Source: MW101C3 sp943367595
GTDB taxonomy: Bacteria > Cyanobacteriota > Cyanobacteriia > PCC-6307 > Cyanobiaceae
Assembly (NCBI GenBank): GCA_943367595.1
Contig: CALRJS020000036.1
Location: forward strand, 1 to 36,026
DNA: 36,026 bases
Direction: 5' to 3'
Made by a program: the position numbers and the translations under genes. Shown here piece by piece: positions 16,101 to 23,183 of the stretch (position 1 is the stretch's first letter; every line of letters starts with the position of its first letter). The notes beneath the pieces were generated by a model. It was not told the DNA's origin. It searched no databases and saw nothing but the letters and a program-made list of their open reading frames with translations.

Positions 16101-16640
16101 GCGGGCGGCCCGCAACTGCTGGTCGCGTTCGGCCAGCTGATTGGCGAGACGTTCCAGCTGTTCACGGCTCTGGCGCTGCTGTTGCGCTGCCGGCTCGGCG
16201 GCGGGCAGCAGGGCCTTGTCGAAACGGTGGCCGCGTGCGTCAGCGGGGTTGCGGCCATAGGTGAGGGCCAGCCAGCGCAGCACCTGAAACAGCTCGGTGG
16301 CGGCCAGCACCGCGGTGCCGCTGCGGATGGCCTCGCTGCGGTGCACGGCATCGTTGCCCAGGTTCTTGAGCAACTTGAAGCGGCTCAGCAGCTGGGGGCC
16401 CACAAGTTCGCGGAAGTCGACGGTGTGGATCAGCTGGGAGAGGGAGGGCTCCCCCCAAGGCCGCTGCAGCTGGCTGTCGTTGGCGTACACCCACTCCACC
16501 AGCAGCTCCACGGTGCGGCGGGCGTAAAAGCAGGCGGTGCGGGGATCAGCGAGGGCATAGCGCTCCACCCGGGCTGCTTCTTCATGCAGCTCCGGCCATT
16601 GCTCGGCGATCAGGGAGTACTGGGACGGGGGGGTCGTCAT
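13191..16640 (-). CDS. hsdR: Type I restriction enzyme, restriction subunit
   Basis: A 1149-residue motor and nuclease subunit of a type I system, closest in layout to EcoEI-type R proteins. Residues ~20-125 form a DUF4145-like (HEPN-related) region with LLKNLGNDAVHRSEA. A coiled coil spans ~150-205. The PD-(D/E)xK nuclease is at ~256-275 (FVDVVLWGDD, LALVEAKRSS). Helicase motifs follow: Walker A VMATGTGKTRT (~384), DLVVVDEAHRS (~480), CGLTATPRDEID, and MVGRGTRLCPDLF. The C-terminal part is the S/M-contacting region. It would translocate DNA with ATP and cut unmodified DNA. Its ATG overlaps the HEPN-gene stop by 4 bp, so it belongs to a long leftward operon. All visible catalytic motifs are intact. 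Confidence 0.95.
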   Translation of the reverse strand: MTTPPSQYSLIAEQWPELHEEAARVERYALADPRTACFYARRTVELLVEWVYANDSQLQRPWGEPSLSQLIHTVDFRELVGPQLLSRFKLLKNLGNDAVHRSEAIRSGTAVLAATELFQVLRWLALTYGRNPADARGHRFDKALLPAAEPAAQQQRQSREQLERLANQLAERDQQLRAAREESAASQEAVELLRLEITALRKANQAAAQPEADLTEFATRRLYIDHYLEEVGWRLGEGRSDEVAIAGMPNATGDGFVDVVLWGDDGKPLALVEAKRSSKDPMLGQQQAKLYADCLERQYGQRPLIFLSNGFRHRLWDDSRYPPREVQGSYRKSELETLIRRRSQRQSLAAAAVNPQVVERYYQQRAIRAINESLERGRRKVLLVMATGTGKTRTVIALADLLIRCNWVKRVLFLADRNALVLQAERAFRRFLPDCAPVNLVSNRGGEGRIFLSTYPTMMNLIDEENSQGEKRFGVGHFDLVVVDEAHRSVYQKYGAIFAYFDSLLCGLTATPRDEIDRNTYDLFDLDVGLPTDEYGLDQAVDDGYLVPFRPISVPLKFPRDGITYVELSAAEQAQWDLLEWEEGVLGNGRVDSGAVNRWLFNADTVDKGLQVLMTQGMGGSNGDSIGKTIIFARNHDHAVFIQDRFDHHYPHLAGKAARVIDNRALYAQSLIDEFANPASDLAIAISVDMLDTGIDIPEIVNLVFFKPVRSRTKFWQMVGRGTRLCPDLFGPGQHKECFWIFDCCQNLEFFLGRSGRDRATPPASLSARLFRARLALVASLDARGLPNNADPTAPLPADQALLHHRMELAEALRCHVAACPSDNFLVRPHLELVERFRQPAAWEDLDADAHAALATTLAPLPSAQAELDGDTDPDARRFDLLLYKLQLSKLRSAADFPRLQAQLEEIAGLLEERHTIPMVAAEIELIQDLTQADWWQDVTLPMLENVRRSLRSLIGLIERQARGPVYTTFTDELGELEEFDAACLISQDEFRQFRLRAREFLRVHEDHLTMQRLRRNQPLTATDLLELERFLVNQGIGNERVIARAREESNGFGLFIRSLVGLDRNAAKELFADFLIEGTHTAAQIQFINEIINELTSRGVMDQARLYAPPYIDLAPMGPEGLFSEADVIRICDLLSVIRQRAEVPLAA

Positions 16641-16840
16641 TGCAACTGCTGCTCCACTTCATCAAGAAGTGCCAAAGCCGTCGCAAAATGAATCCAGCTT
16701 TTCAGCGCTTTCTCGCAAGCCTGCTGGAGCAGAAAGCCGATGCTGCTATCGCGAAAGCCGGAAAGCTCCAGCATGCGCTGGGCTTCCTGCAGATCCGAGC
16801 GAGCAATCCGCAGATAGCGCAGGGCATCAGGGTCAGCCAT
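16637..16840 (-). CDS. HEPN-domain protein, shortened
   Basis: A 67-residue protein starting MADPDALRYLRIARSDLQEA. It has the first helices of a HEPN domain and the characteristic LLQQACEKALKSWI segment. Full HEPN proteins of MNT/HEPN pairs are usually about 110-140 residues and carry an Rx4-6H RNase motif after this helix. Here the sequence passes straight to HFATALALLDEVEQQLQ and stops, so the RxxxxH motif and the following helices are missing; an internal deletion seems likely. The gene overlaps its MNT partner by 8 bp and hsdR by 4 bp (ATGA), so it remains part of the operon. It is probably inactive as an RNase toxin. Confidence 0.75.
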   Translation of the reverse strand: MADPDALRYLRIARSDLQEAQRMLELSGFRDSSIGFLLQQACEKALKSWIHFATALALLDEVEQQLQ

Positions 16841-17177
16841 TCAGTAGGATTCCTTCCTGGTAGGCCTGGGTGGTAACGGCACTGCGGTACTTGGCGCGTT
16901 CGCGCACTTCGGCCTGGGAATAGAGGAGGAGATCGAGCGGAAGATGATGGCTCGCCAACTTCCGCCAGAGGTCCCCCAGCACCTGGAGGCGATCGTGGCC
17001 AGCAAGCCAGCCATCGGGCACCGTGATCAACAGGTCGGCATCTGAATCGAGGCGGGCTGTGCCACGGGCGCGGGAGCCGAAGAGTCGCACTTCGCAGCCG
17101 GGGATCTCCGCATGAATCTCTGCAGCGATCCGGGAAAGACGAGGGTCCAGGGGGGTGGCAGTGGAGCTGGTCGTCAT
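16833..17177 (-). CDS. MNT-type nucleotidyltransferase (antitoxin-like)
   Basis: A 114-residue minimal nucleotidyltransferase. The catalytic signature is VRLFGSRARGTARLDSDADLLITV, with the GSRARG loop and the two aspartates of the DxD metal site. A further acidic residue lies in LPLDLLLYSQAEV. In MNT/HEPN toxin-antitoxin pairs this enzyme adds nucleotides (AMP in characterised cases) to the HEPN toxin to silence it. It precedes and overlaps the HEPN gene by 8 bp, and starts 13 bp after the DUF262 gene. All key residues look intact, although its HEPN partner is shortened. It could also have been kept for a different target. Confidence 0.88.
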   Translation of the reverse strand: MTTSSTATPLDPRLSRIAAEIHAEIPGCEVRLFGSRARGTARLDSDADLLITVPDGWLAGHDRLQVLGDLWRKLASHHLPLDLLLYSQAEVRERAKYRSAVTTQAYQEGILLNG

Positions 17178-17190
17178 GGCTGCATTCTGC

Positions 17191-19329
17191 TCAGCCGGCC
17201 AGGGGAATGTCGTCCAGCTGCCGCTCCAGCGTCTGGCGAATCAGGCCGAGGGCATAGGGCACCTCGGCGAGGTTGGCCACGATGATCTGCACGTCGCCGT
17301 TGCCCCAGGTGCCGATGTTGGCCACATCCAGGGCCAAGTTCATCGGATCATCGAGCTCTGCGAAGGGCATGTTCAAGACAAGCTTGAGCTGTTTGGCCTG
17401 GGGAACGATGTCCACCACGTTGGTCTCGCACTTGTAGGCGATGTAGTACTTGAGTACCTCCTGGTAGATGTTTGGATCCAGAGCCCGGATCCCCAGATCA
17501 AGGGCATTGAACAGGGCCCGGACCTGGGGATTGGCCAGGTGGGGATAGTCGGCCAGCGAGTAAGCCACAGGAGATGCGGTCCGTGCGGTCTGGTACTCGG
17601 CCAGCTGCGCCTCCGATAGCTCAGGCGCCGCCCACACCGCCAGCGCCCGCTCGGCCAGATGTGCTCCCCGCGCCTGAATCTCTTCCACACCCCAGGACTC
17701 AAGTTGGCCCAGTCCCTGGTTCAGCCTCAAGGGGCTGCCGGCAAAACCGCCTTCGTGGTTCCGCTTCTCGAGGAAGGGGCGATCGCTCAGCTCGGGGTTG
17801 TAGCCGGTGAGGGTGAGGTTGCCGAGGCGATGGAGCCACTCCTCCTGGAGGGCCTGCCAGTTCTCGCCCAGGGCCTGGCGCCAGGGAACGGACAGCTCAG
17901 GGTTCTGGGGAAGGATGTGCTCGATCGTGTAGTTGGCCACTGCGATCGGCTCCTTGCGCTTGTGGTTCTCCAGCCGCCTGAGCCAGTAGCTGCAGCTCTT
18001 GTTGAACTTGTAGAGGTTGCGCTCCTGGATCTCGCGGCGGAATTCCGCGTCGCTGGGGAAACGGCGGTAGGAGGGAAGGCTGAGCAGGTGAGCTTTGAAG
18101 CTGGGCAGGTAGTGGCCGCTCTCCTTGCGCAGGGAACGGCTGAAGGTGGCGAAGGTCTTCTGCTGGGAGTTGGAGGGAATCGCGCAGACGGCCCGCCGGA
18201 ACACATACGACTCCAAGAGCTGCAGGGCCTCAAGGAACTCGCCATGGCTTAGCAAGCCGGCTTCATGGTCGGCGTAGAGCTCCAGCAGGAGGGGGTTCAC
18301 CACACTGACCTTCAGCTCCCGCAGGTTGAAAAACGCCTGGTGAAGGGCGGGGTCAGGCTCCTTGCTGAGCACGATGCGGCAGTACCGCTTCGCTACGGCG
18401 TGCACGTCCTTCAGCAGCGATTCCGTGCCTGCCTGCTCGATCTCCGGCCGGCGGGCGTAGGCCTTGAAGGTGTCGTACACCTGATTGAGCAGGGGCACTT
18501 CCCCGGTTTGCAGGGTGAGGAAATCGCGCATGAAGGCGCTGAACTCGTTGCCGCTGTAGGCCTCCTGACCAAAGAGCAGCTCCATCGGCCGCCAGTGCAG
18601 GGTGTAGAGCTGCTCCTGCAGATCGGGCGGCTGGCCCATCAGCACGAAGTTGCGGATCAGATCGGCCTGGGAGAGCTCCCGGCCGGTGGAGTTCATGCTC
18701 TCGAAGATCAGCTGGGGATTGTCCTGATCGCGAGCGAGGGCCACATCCACCACCAGCAGCTTGCTGATGCCGCGGCACACCATGGCGAGATCGGTGCTGG
18801 GCTGACGCAGCTGCTCCAGGAAGAACTGATGATTGGCCTGGATGCGGATTGACGGTTCGGGTGGCGGTGCAGCGGCTGTGGGATCCACCAACGCCATCAG
18901 AGTGACTCGGTCGGTATCGGAGAGCAGCAGCTTGAAGCGCTTGTCGCCTTTCTGCAGGCGATTGATCAGGTAGTACTCGCGGATCATCGCCGGGGCAAAG
19001 CCTTCGATCGGCTCCTGCTGGTCTTCCGGCAGAGCTTCCAGTACCTCGGCCAGAGCGGTGAGCAGCAGGGGGATGGTGGTGAGCCGCTGTTGCCCGTCGA
19101 TCACCAGCTTGGGGGCCTGCACGGCCAGGTTGCCGAGACCTTCATCGATGTGCACCACCGAGCCGATGAAGTGGACGCCGATGGCGTCCGTGGAGCCCGT
19201 GCGGAGAAGATCAGCCCAGAGCTGCTGGCATTCCTTCTCCGTCCAGGAATAGGTGCGCTGGTAGATCGGGATGATGAACTGGGAGACAGCGCCCAGGATC
19301 TGGAGGAGCTTGGCTTCTGTGGCTTTCAT
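17191..19329 (-). CDS. DUF262/DUF1524 (GmrSD-like) protein with C-terminal DUF5655-like region
   Basis: A 712-residue protein. The N-terminal DUF262 domain shows FIIPIYQRTYSWTEKE (about 18-33) and the nucleotide-binding motif VIDGQQRLTT (about 76-85), with ESMNSTGRELSQADLIRN further on. A DUF1524 HNH-like nuclease follows at about residues 460-520, with TIEHILPQNPELS, then HRLGNLTLTGYN. The C-terminus (from about 630) resembles DUF5655 (YKCETNVVDIVPQAKQLKL, DVANIGTWGNGDVQI). GmrSD-type proteins are nucleotide-dependent restriction enzymes acting on modified phage DNA. It is translationally coupled to hsdS (ATGA overlap), which suggests either a second defence layer or a function tied to the type I complex. 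Confidence 0.88.
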   Translation of the reverse strand: MKATEAKLLQILGAVSQFIIPIYQRTYSWTEKECQQLWADLLRTGSTDAIGVHFIGSVVHIDEGLGNLAVQAPKLVIDGQQRLTTIPLLLTALAEVLEALPEDQQEPIEGFAPAMIREYYLINRLQKGDKRFKLLLSDTDRVTLMALVDPTAAAPPPEPSIRIQANHQFFLEQLRQPSTDLAMVCRGISKLLVVDVALARDQDNPQLIFESMNSTGRELSQADLIRNFVLMGQPPDLQEQLYTLHWRPMELLFGQEAYSGNEFSAFMRDFLTLQTGEVPLLNQVYDTFKAYARRPEIEQAGTESLLKDVHAVAKRYCRIVLSKEPDPALHQAFFNLRELKVSVVNPLLLELYADHEAGLLSHGEFLEALQLLESYVFRRAVCAIPSNSQQKTFATFSRSLRKESGHYLPSFKAHLLSLPSYRRFPSDAEFRREIQERNLYKFNKSCSYWLRRLENHKRKEPIAVANYTIEHILPQNPELSVPWRQALGENWQALQEEWLHRLGNLTLTGYNPELSDRPFLEKRNHEGGFAGSPLRLNQGLGQLESWGVEEIQARGAHLAERALAVWAAPELSEAQLAEYQTARTASPVAYSLADYPHLANPQVRALFNALDLGIRALDPNIYQEVLKYYIAYKCETNVVDIVPQAKQLKLVLNMPFAELDDPMNLALDVANIGTWGNGDVQIIVANLAEVPYALGLIRQTLERQLDDIPLAG

Positions 19330-20437
19330 CTGCCAATCAGCTGCTGCTGAAGCGCCGCAATAAGCTTCTCGGCTTCTTCAGCCAGACGAGCACCTTTTTG
19401 ATGACTGAGAGCATCAATAGAATCAAGCCGCTTGCGTATTATGCGCTGCTCACTTAGGTCCGGAAGAGGGATTGGATGATCTGCATAAGTAGACCACTTA
19501 AGATTGGGATAGGTTGTGGTTCCGGCAACTTTTTTGACGAAGTCTTTTGAGATCTTGCTGTTGAGTATGTGCCAGACGAAACGCGGATCTGCAGCAGATT
19601 GGTCAATGCATAGGCGCATGAGGAAGTTTGATGCAACAAGCACGCCTGCCTCATCTTTGCCACAGATAGCTGTTTTGCCGGAGATGATATTTCCTTGCTG
19701 CCGCTTGATTTCACCACCAGAAGGTCATACTCGCTTACAAGGAGTCTCTCAAGTTCGGACTGGGTAAATGATCGACTCTCGAAATCGCGATGAAATCTGC
19801 CACCGGCCGTAACATTGCTGACCTTCGCGACTGGCGCGCTAAATGGTGAACGGCCTGGGTCCGAGCCATACCCTGATGGCAGCTGTATGGCAATATCGCC
19901 AATCCTGGTTATGCGATGACGGTCTGCCAGTATATCCCTAGAAAAGATAGATTCGTATAAGGCGCGTGAGGTTGAAGCCAATGATTGGGTTGCTAGCTCC
20001 CTGACATTCGCTGCCCTATCCAGAATTGCCGCGATGCGCCGCTGCTCCTCCAGTGGGGGGAGGAAAACCTTGTGCCCCATGACATCTGAAGGTTTGATGA
20101 ATGGCTGCCCAGTGCCAGAGCGAGGCCACCTCTTCTCGTCGTTTAGCTGATGCCACAGAAAGCGGCTGTCTGCTCGATCAGGATCGGGAATAGTGATCTG
20201 TGTATTTGCCAGGGTGGTCCACTGCCCACTCACATGGAAGCATTTACCGCACCTGGCCCCTATCGCTGAAAGAATGACAGCCTCACAGTTGAACTCAGCA
20301 ACATCAAGATATCCATTCAGGCCTCCAGCTCCATAGGCCGGAAATCCTTGGGAGACAAAGTCGCTTCCGCTGAGTTTGAGCCTTCCGCCTTGGAAAATTT
20401 GGCAGAAGTCACTTAGTTCCGTCCGATTACTGATCAT
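19326..20437 (-). pseudogene. hsdS: Type I restriction enzyme, specificity subunit, frameshifted
   Basis: The specificity subunit that would choose the target site for the M and R subunits. The first frame (from ATG 20437) encodes target-recognition domain 1, the conserved spacer LPPLEEQRRIAAILDRAANVREL, and the start of a second recognition domain to LLVVKSSGSKEIS. Near 19695-19705 the homology moves to another frame, continuing GKTAICGKDEAGVLVASNFL and PLPDLSEQRIIRKRLDSID to LQQQLIGR at 19326. One extra base or a two-base deletion would restore a single ~370-residue protein. The first-frame product would keep one recognition domain plus the central repeat. The region is poorer in GC than its neighbours, as expected of exchangeable hsdS genes. 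A sequencing error cannot be excluded. Confidence 0.85.
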
Positions 20438-20559
20438 CGCAGCATCCCCTCCAGCTCCTCGATTCCCTGCAAGATCTCCTTCTCGATCTGGCGAAGTTCA
20501 ACCAAGATCTCCAGCGGCGGACGGTGCTCCACCTCCTCGCGCACCAGCTCCTTGTAGCG
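20435..20559 (-). repeat. Duplicate of the hsdM 3' end, copy A
   Basis: A 125-bp segment matching 21214-21338 with about 14 differences by my count (roughly 89% identity). It encodes the hsdM C-terminal tail RYKELVREEVEHRPPLEIL onward to EELEGMLR, followed by a TGA that overlaps the hsdS ATG (ATGA). Upstream of the repeat the hsdM frame has no counterpart, so this is a headless remnant. Together with copy B it brackets the MazE/MazF-type cassette. Confidence 0.9.
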
Positions 20560-20578
20560 AGTCCCGCCAGGGCTAGGC

Positions 20579-20588
20579 TTACATGTAA
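20579..20588. promoter_or_regulatory. Possible operator of the toxin-antitoxin pair
   Basis: TTACATGTAA is a perfect 10-bp palindrome 17 bp upstream of the antitoxin start. Autoregulated toxin-antitoxin pairs usually have such sites beside their promoter, so an operator is plausible, but the match is short. Confidence 0.35.
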
Positions 20589-20605
20589 CCACAGCTGAAA
20601 CCCCG

Positions 20606-20869
20606 ATGGACGCCGAAGCCACCCCGGACGCCAGCCCCCAGGAAGCCCGCCGCGCCGCCACCCGCCTGAAGGTGCGGGAGCACCGGCAGCGGTTGCGGGC
20701 CAAAGGGATGCGGCCGATCCAGATCTGGGTGCCGGATGTGCATGCGCCTGGTTTTGCGGCCGAGGCGCGGCGCCAGTCGCTTTTGGTGGCCCAGAGCCCT
20801 GAAGAGTCCGAGATCCAGGCCTTCATTGATTCGGTGTACGAGTGGCCGGATGACGAGTACAGCCAGTGA
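20606..20869 (+). CDS. MazE-like antitoxin (DUF3018 family)
   Basis: An 87-residue protein of the DUF3018 antitoxin type. It has a basic N-terminal helix, RLKVREHRQRLRAKG, then MRPIQIWVPDVHAPGFAAEARRQSLLVAQSPEESEIQAF, ending in an acidic DSVYEWPDDEYSQ that would wrap the toxin. It is expected to neutralise the adjacent MazF-like RNase and repress its own promoter. Its stop overlaps the toxin GTG start by 4 bp (GTGA). The pair runs opposite to the surrounding hsd genes and sits between two copies of the hsdM tail, which suggests insertion as a cassette. The gene looks intact. Confidence 0.88.
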   Translation: MDAEATPDASPQEARRAATRLKVREHRQRLRAKGMRPIQIWVPDVHAPGFAAEARRQSLLVAQSPEESEIQAFIDSVYEWPDDEYSQ

Positions 20870-21195
20870 AGCGAGGTGAGATCTGGACCATGGCCGGCGG
20901 CCCTGGCTACGCGAGCAAGCCCCGTCCAGCGGTGATCGTTCAGGAGGACGCCTTCGCGGAAACGCTCTCGATTGCGGTTTGTCCTCTGACCAGTGAGCCG
21001 ATCGAGGCCCCGATCCTCCGCATCCAGGTGGAACCGACGCCGGCGAACGGTCTGCGCAATACCAGCCGCCTGATGGTGGACAAGCTGACCACCGTGCCCA
21101 AGAGCAGGCTTGGTCAAAAGATCGGCCAGCTGTCCGACGCTGACCTCCTGCGCCTCAACCGTTCGTTGCTGGTGTTTCTGGGCCTGGCCCGCTGA
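20866..21195 (+). CDS. MazF/PemK-type toxin endoribonuclease
   Basis: A 109-residue toxin of the CcdB/PemK fold. Family-like features are the N-terminal MKRGEIWTMAGGP with the first beta-strand, SKPRPAVIVQED with the conserved RPavIvq segment and catalytic-site arginine, SIAVCPLTSEP, and the substrate-loop LRNTSRLMVDKLTTVPKSRLG with the SxlmvDki motif. MazF enzymes cut single-stranded mRNA at short sites to stop growth. The start is the GTG at 20866, overlapping the antitoxin stop. The gene ends 18 bp before the convergent end of hsdM. Key residues appear intact, so it is likely functional and could stabilise the defence island. Confidence 0.9.
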   Translation: MKRGEIWTMAGGPGYASKPRPAVIVQEDAFAETLSIAVCPLTSEPIEAPILRIQVEPTPANGLRNTSRLMVDKLTTVPKSRLGQKIGQLSDADLLRLNRSLLVFLGLAR

Positions 21196-21212
21196 TCGGT
21201 AATCGGCGCTCT

Positions 21213-23078
21213 TCATCGCAGCATCCCCTCCAGCTCCTCGATCCCTTGCAGGATCTCCTGCTCGATCGCCCGTAGTTCCGCCAGGATCTCCAGCGGCGGA
21301 CGATGCTCCACCTCTTCGTGCACCAGCTCCTTGTAGCGGTTGAGGCTGAGGTCGTAGCCCTGCTCGGCGATCTCCGCTTTGGGCACGCAGAAGCTCTGGG
21401 CGGTGCGTTCGCGCTGCCGCTCTGAATCCTTGCGTTGGCGCCAGCGGCTCAGACAATCCGGCAGGTTGTTCTTCTCGTGCTCGCCTTCGGCCAGGGGTTC
21501 TTTCGGAGCGGGGCCAAGTTTCTCCAGGGGCAGCAGCGGATTGCGCTTGTCGTCGAGGCTCCAGCCGTCAGCCGTCATGTCGTAGAACCACACCTGATCG
21601 GTGCCGCCCCGGCCGGTTTTGGTGAACAGCAGGATCGCGGTGCTCACGCCCGCATACGGGCGGAACACCCCACTCGGCAGTGACACCACACCCTCCAGGA
21701 AGTGGTCGTCCACCAGGGTGCGGCGCAGTTCCTTGTGGGCCTTGCTGGAGCCGAACAGCACGCCATCGGGCACGATCACCGCCGCCCGGCCGCCAGGTTT
21801 GAGCAGCTGCAGGAACAGCGCCATAAACAGCAGCTCGGTTTTCTTCGTTTTCACCACCCGCTGCAATCGGGCACTGGTGCTTTCGATGTCCAACGATCCC
21901 GCGAAGGGCGGATTGGCCAGGATCAACGAGCAGCGGTTTTCTTCGTCGGCGGTGTCTTCCGAGAGCGAATCGCGATAGCGCACATCTGGGTTCTCCACCC
22001 CGTGCAGCAGCATGTTCATCGCGCCGATGCGCAGCATCGTGTTGTCGAAATCAAAGCCATGGAACATGCCATGGTTGAAGTGCTCCCGTAGCTGGGGATC
22101 ACTGAAGAGATCCGGGTTGTGCTCCCTGAGGTATTCGCCCACCGCCACCGGAAAGCCGCAGGTGCCGCAGGCCGGATCGGCCATCACATCGGTGGGCACC
22201 GGCTCGGTCATCGCCACCATCAGCTCGATGATGTGGCGCGGTGTGCGGAACTGGCCGTTGGTGCCGGCAGTGGCCAGCTTGCCGAGCATGTATTCGTAGA
22301 TGTCGCCCTTGGTGTCGCGGTCGGCCATCGGCACCGCGTCGAGCAAATCCACCACCTTGGCCAGCAGCGCCGGGGTGGGAATCGTGAAGCGGGCATCTTT
22401 CATGTGCCCCGCATAGGCCGAGCCATCACCGCCCAGTTCGCGCAGGAACGGGAACAGGCTTTCGCCCACCAGCGCAAACATCTCAGCGGCGGCTAGTTCC
22501 TTGAAGCGGCTCCAGCGCAGCTGTTCGTAGGGGCGCTTGTGGACATCAGCGCCCTCCGGGAACAGGCGCCGCGCCATCGGTTGGCCGGTGCGTTGGGCCT
22601 TGCGCTCTTCCAGGGTTTCGAGCTCATCGAGCCGCCGGATGAACAGCAGGTAGGTGAGCTGCTCCAGCACCTCCAGCGGGTTGGCGATGCCGCCACTCCA
22701 GAAGGCATTCCAGATTCCATCGATCTGGTTGCGCAGCTCACCGGTGAGCACCGAGGCGGCGGTGGTGCCGGGGGCGATCGAGGGTTGGACGGCGGCGGCG
22801 CCATTGCCGTTGCGGCGGCTGCGGCCGTTACTTGATGAGGCAGCAGCTTTGGGCGGTGGTTCCACCCCGGCCAGGCGCAGTCCGCCGCCGGGCCCCTTCA
22901 CCTTCACCGCAGCCCCCATGGCCACCAGATGATCCTTGGCGGCATCGAACTCCTCGGCGGTGAAGGGGTCTTCGGCTTCCTCAAGCAGCGCCGCCTTGAG
23001 CTCGTCATTGCTCAGCCTGCGTCCGTCTTCCGGCAGCAGCGGCACCATCGCATCGACAAGATCGGCTCGAACGGGCAT
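21213..23078 (-). CDS. hsdM: Type I restriction enzyme, DNA methyltransferase subunit
   Basis: A 621-residue N6-adenine methyltransferase subunit. An unusual N-terminal domain (about residues 1-75: DELKAALLEEAEDPFTAEEFDAAKDHLVAMG) resembles a winged helix and is joined by a low-complexity Ser/Asn/Gly linker. HsdM_N helices follow, with NPLEVLEQLTYLLFIRRLDE (about 134-153). The SAM-binding motif I is DPACGTCGF (301-309), where the usual GTxGF has Cys as its variable residue, and catalytic motif IV is NPPF (389-392). The C-terminal tail RYKELVHEEVEHRPPLEIL is the segment duplicated at 20435-20559. With HsdS it would methylate the host's target sites. Its stop is followed closely by the convergent toxin gene. 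It is the first gene of the hsd operon. Confidence 0.95.
   Translation of the reverse strand: MPVRADLVDAMVPLLPEDGRRLSNDELKAALLEEAEDPFTAEEFDAAKDHLVAMGAAVKVKGPGGGLRLAGVEPPPKAAASSSNGRSRRNGNGAAAVQPSIAPGTTAASVLTGELRNQIDGIWNAFWSGGIANPLEVLEQLTYLLFIRRLDELETLEERKAQRTGQPMARRLFPEGADVHKRPYEQLRWSRFKELAAAEMFALVGESLFPFLRELGGDGSAYAGHMKDARFTIPTPALLAKVVDLLDAVPMADRDTKGDIYEYMLGKLATAGTNGQFRTPRHIIELMVAMTEPVPTDVMADPACGTCGFPVAVGEYLREHNPDLFSDPQLREHFNHGMFHGFDFDNTMLRIGAMNMLLHGVENPDVRYRDSLSEDTADEENRCSLILANPPFAGSLDIESTSARLQRVVKTKKTELLFMALFLQLLKPGGRAAVIVPDGVLFGSSKAHKELRRTLVDDHFLEGVVSLPSGVFRPYAGVSTAILLFTKTGRGGTDQVWFYDMTADGWSLDDKRNPLLPLEKLGPAPKEPLAEGEHEKNNLPDCLSRWRQRKDSERQRERTAQSFCVPKAEIAEQGYDLSLNRYKELVHEEVEHRPPLEILAELRAIEQEILQGIEELEGMLR
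21214..21338 (-). repeat. hsdM 3' end, copy B of the 125-bp direct repeat
   Basis: This is the copy that belongs to the complete hsdM gene. It is in the same orientation as copy A at 20435-20559, and the start-to-start distance is 779 bp, enclosing the toxin-antitoxin pair. The two copies end identically at the ATGA where hsdM would originally have overlapped hsdS. Confidence 0.9.
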
Positions 23079-23183
23079 CGGGGCGAAAAGCTCAACGCAG
23101 CAATGGCTCAGGCCAGTGTGGGCCTGCTCGGTCGTTGGTGGCAGGGTTTTCGTGCGAACAACGGCCGGACCTCCCTTCAGCCC

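Noticed and set aside
14403..16691. A 762-codon plus-strand open frame opposite hsdR.
   Set aside because: It is the antisense shadow of hsdR, with composition typical of such frames and no recognisable domain.
20434..21456. A 340-codon minus-strand open frame covering the toxin-antitoxin region.
   Set aside because: Only its last ~43 codons (the duplicated hsdM tail) have meaning; the rest is antisense to the antitoxin, toxin and hsdM end.
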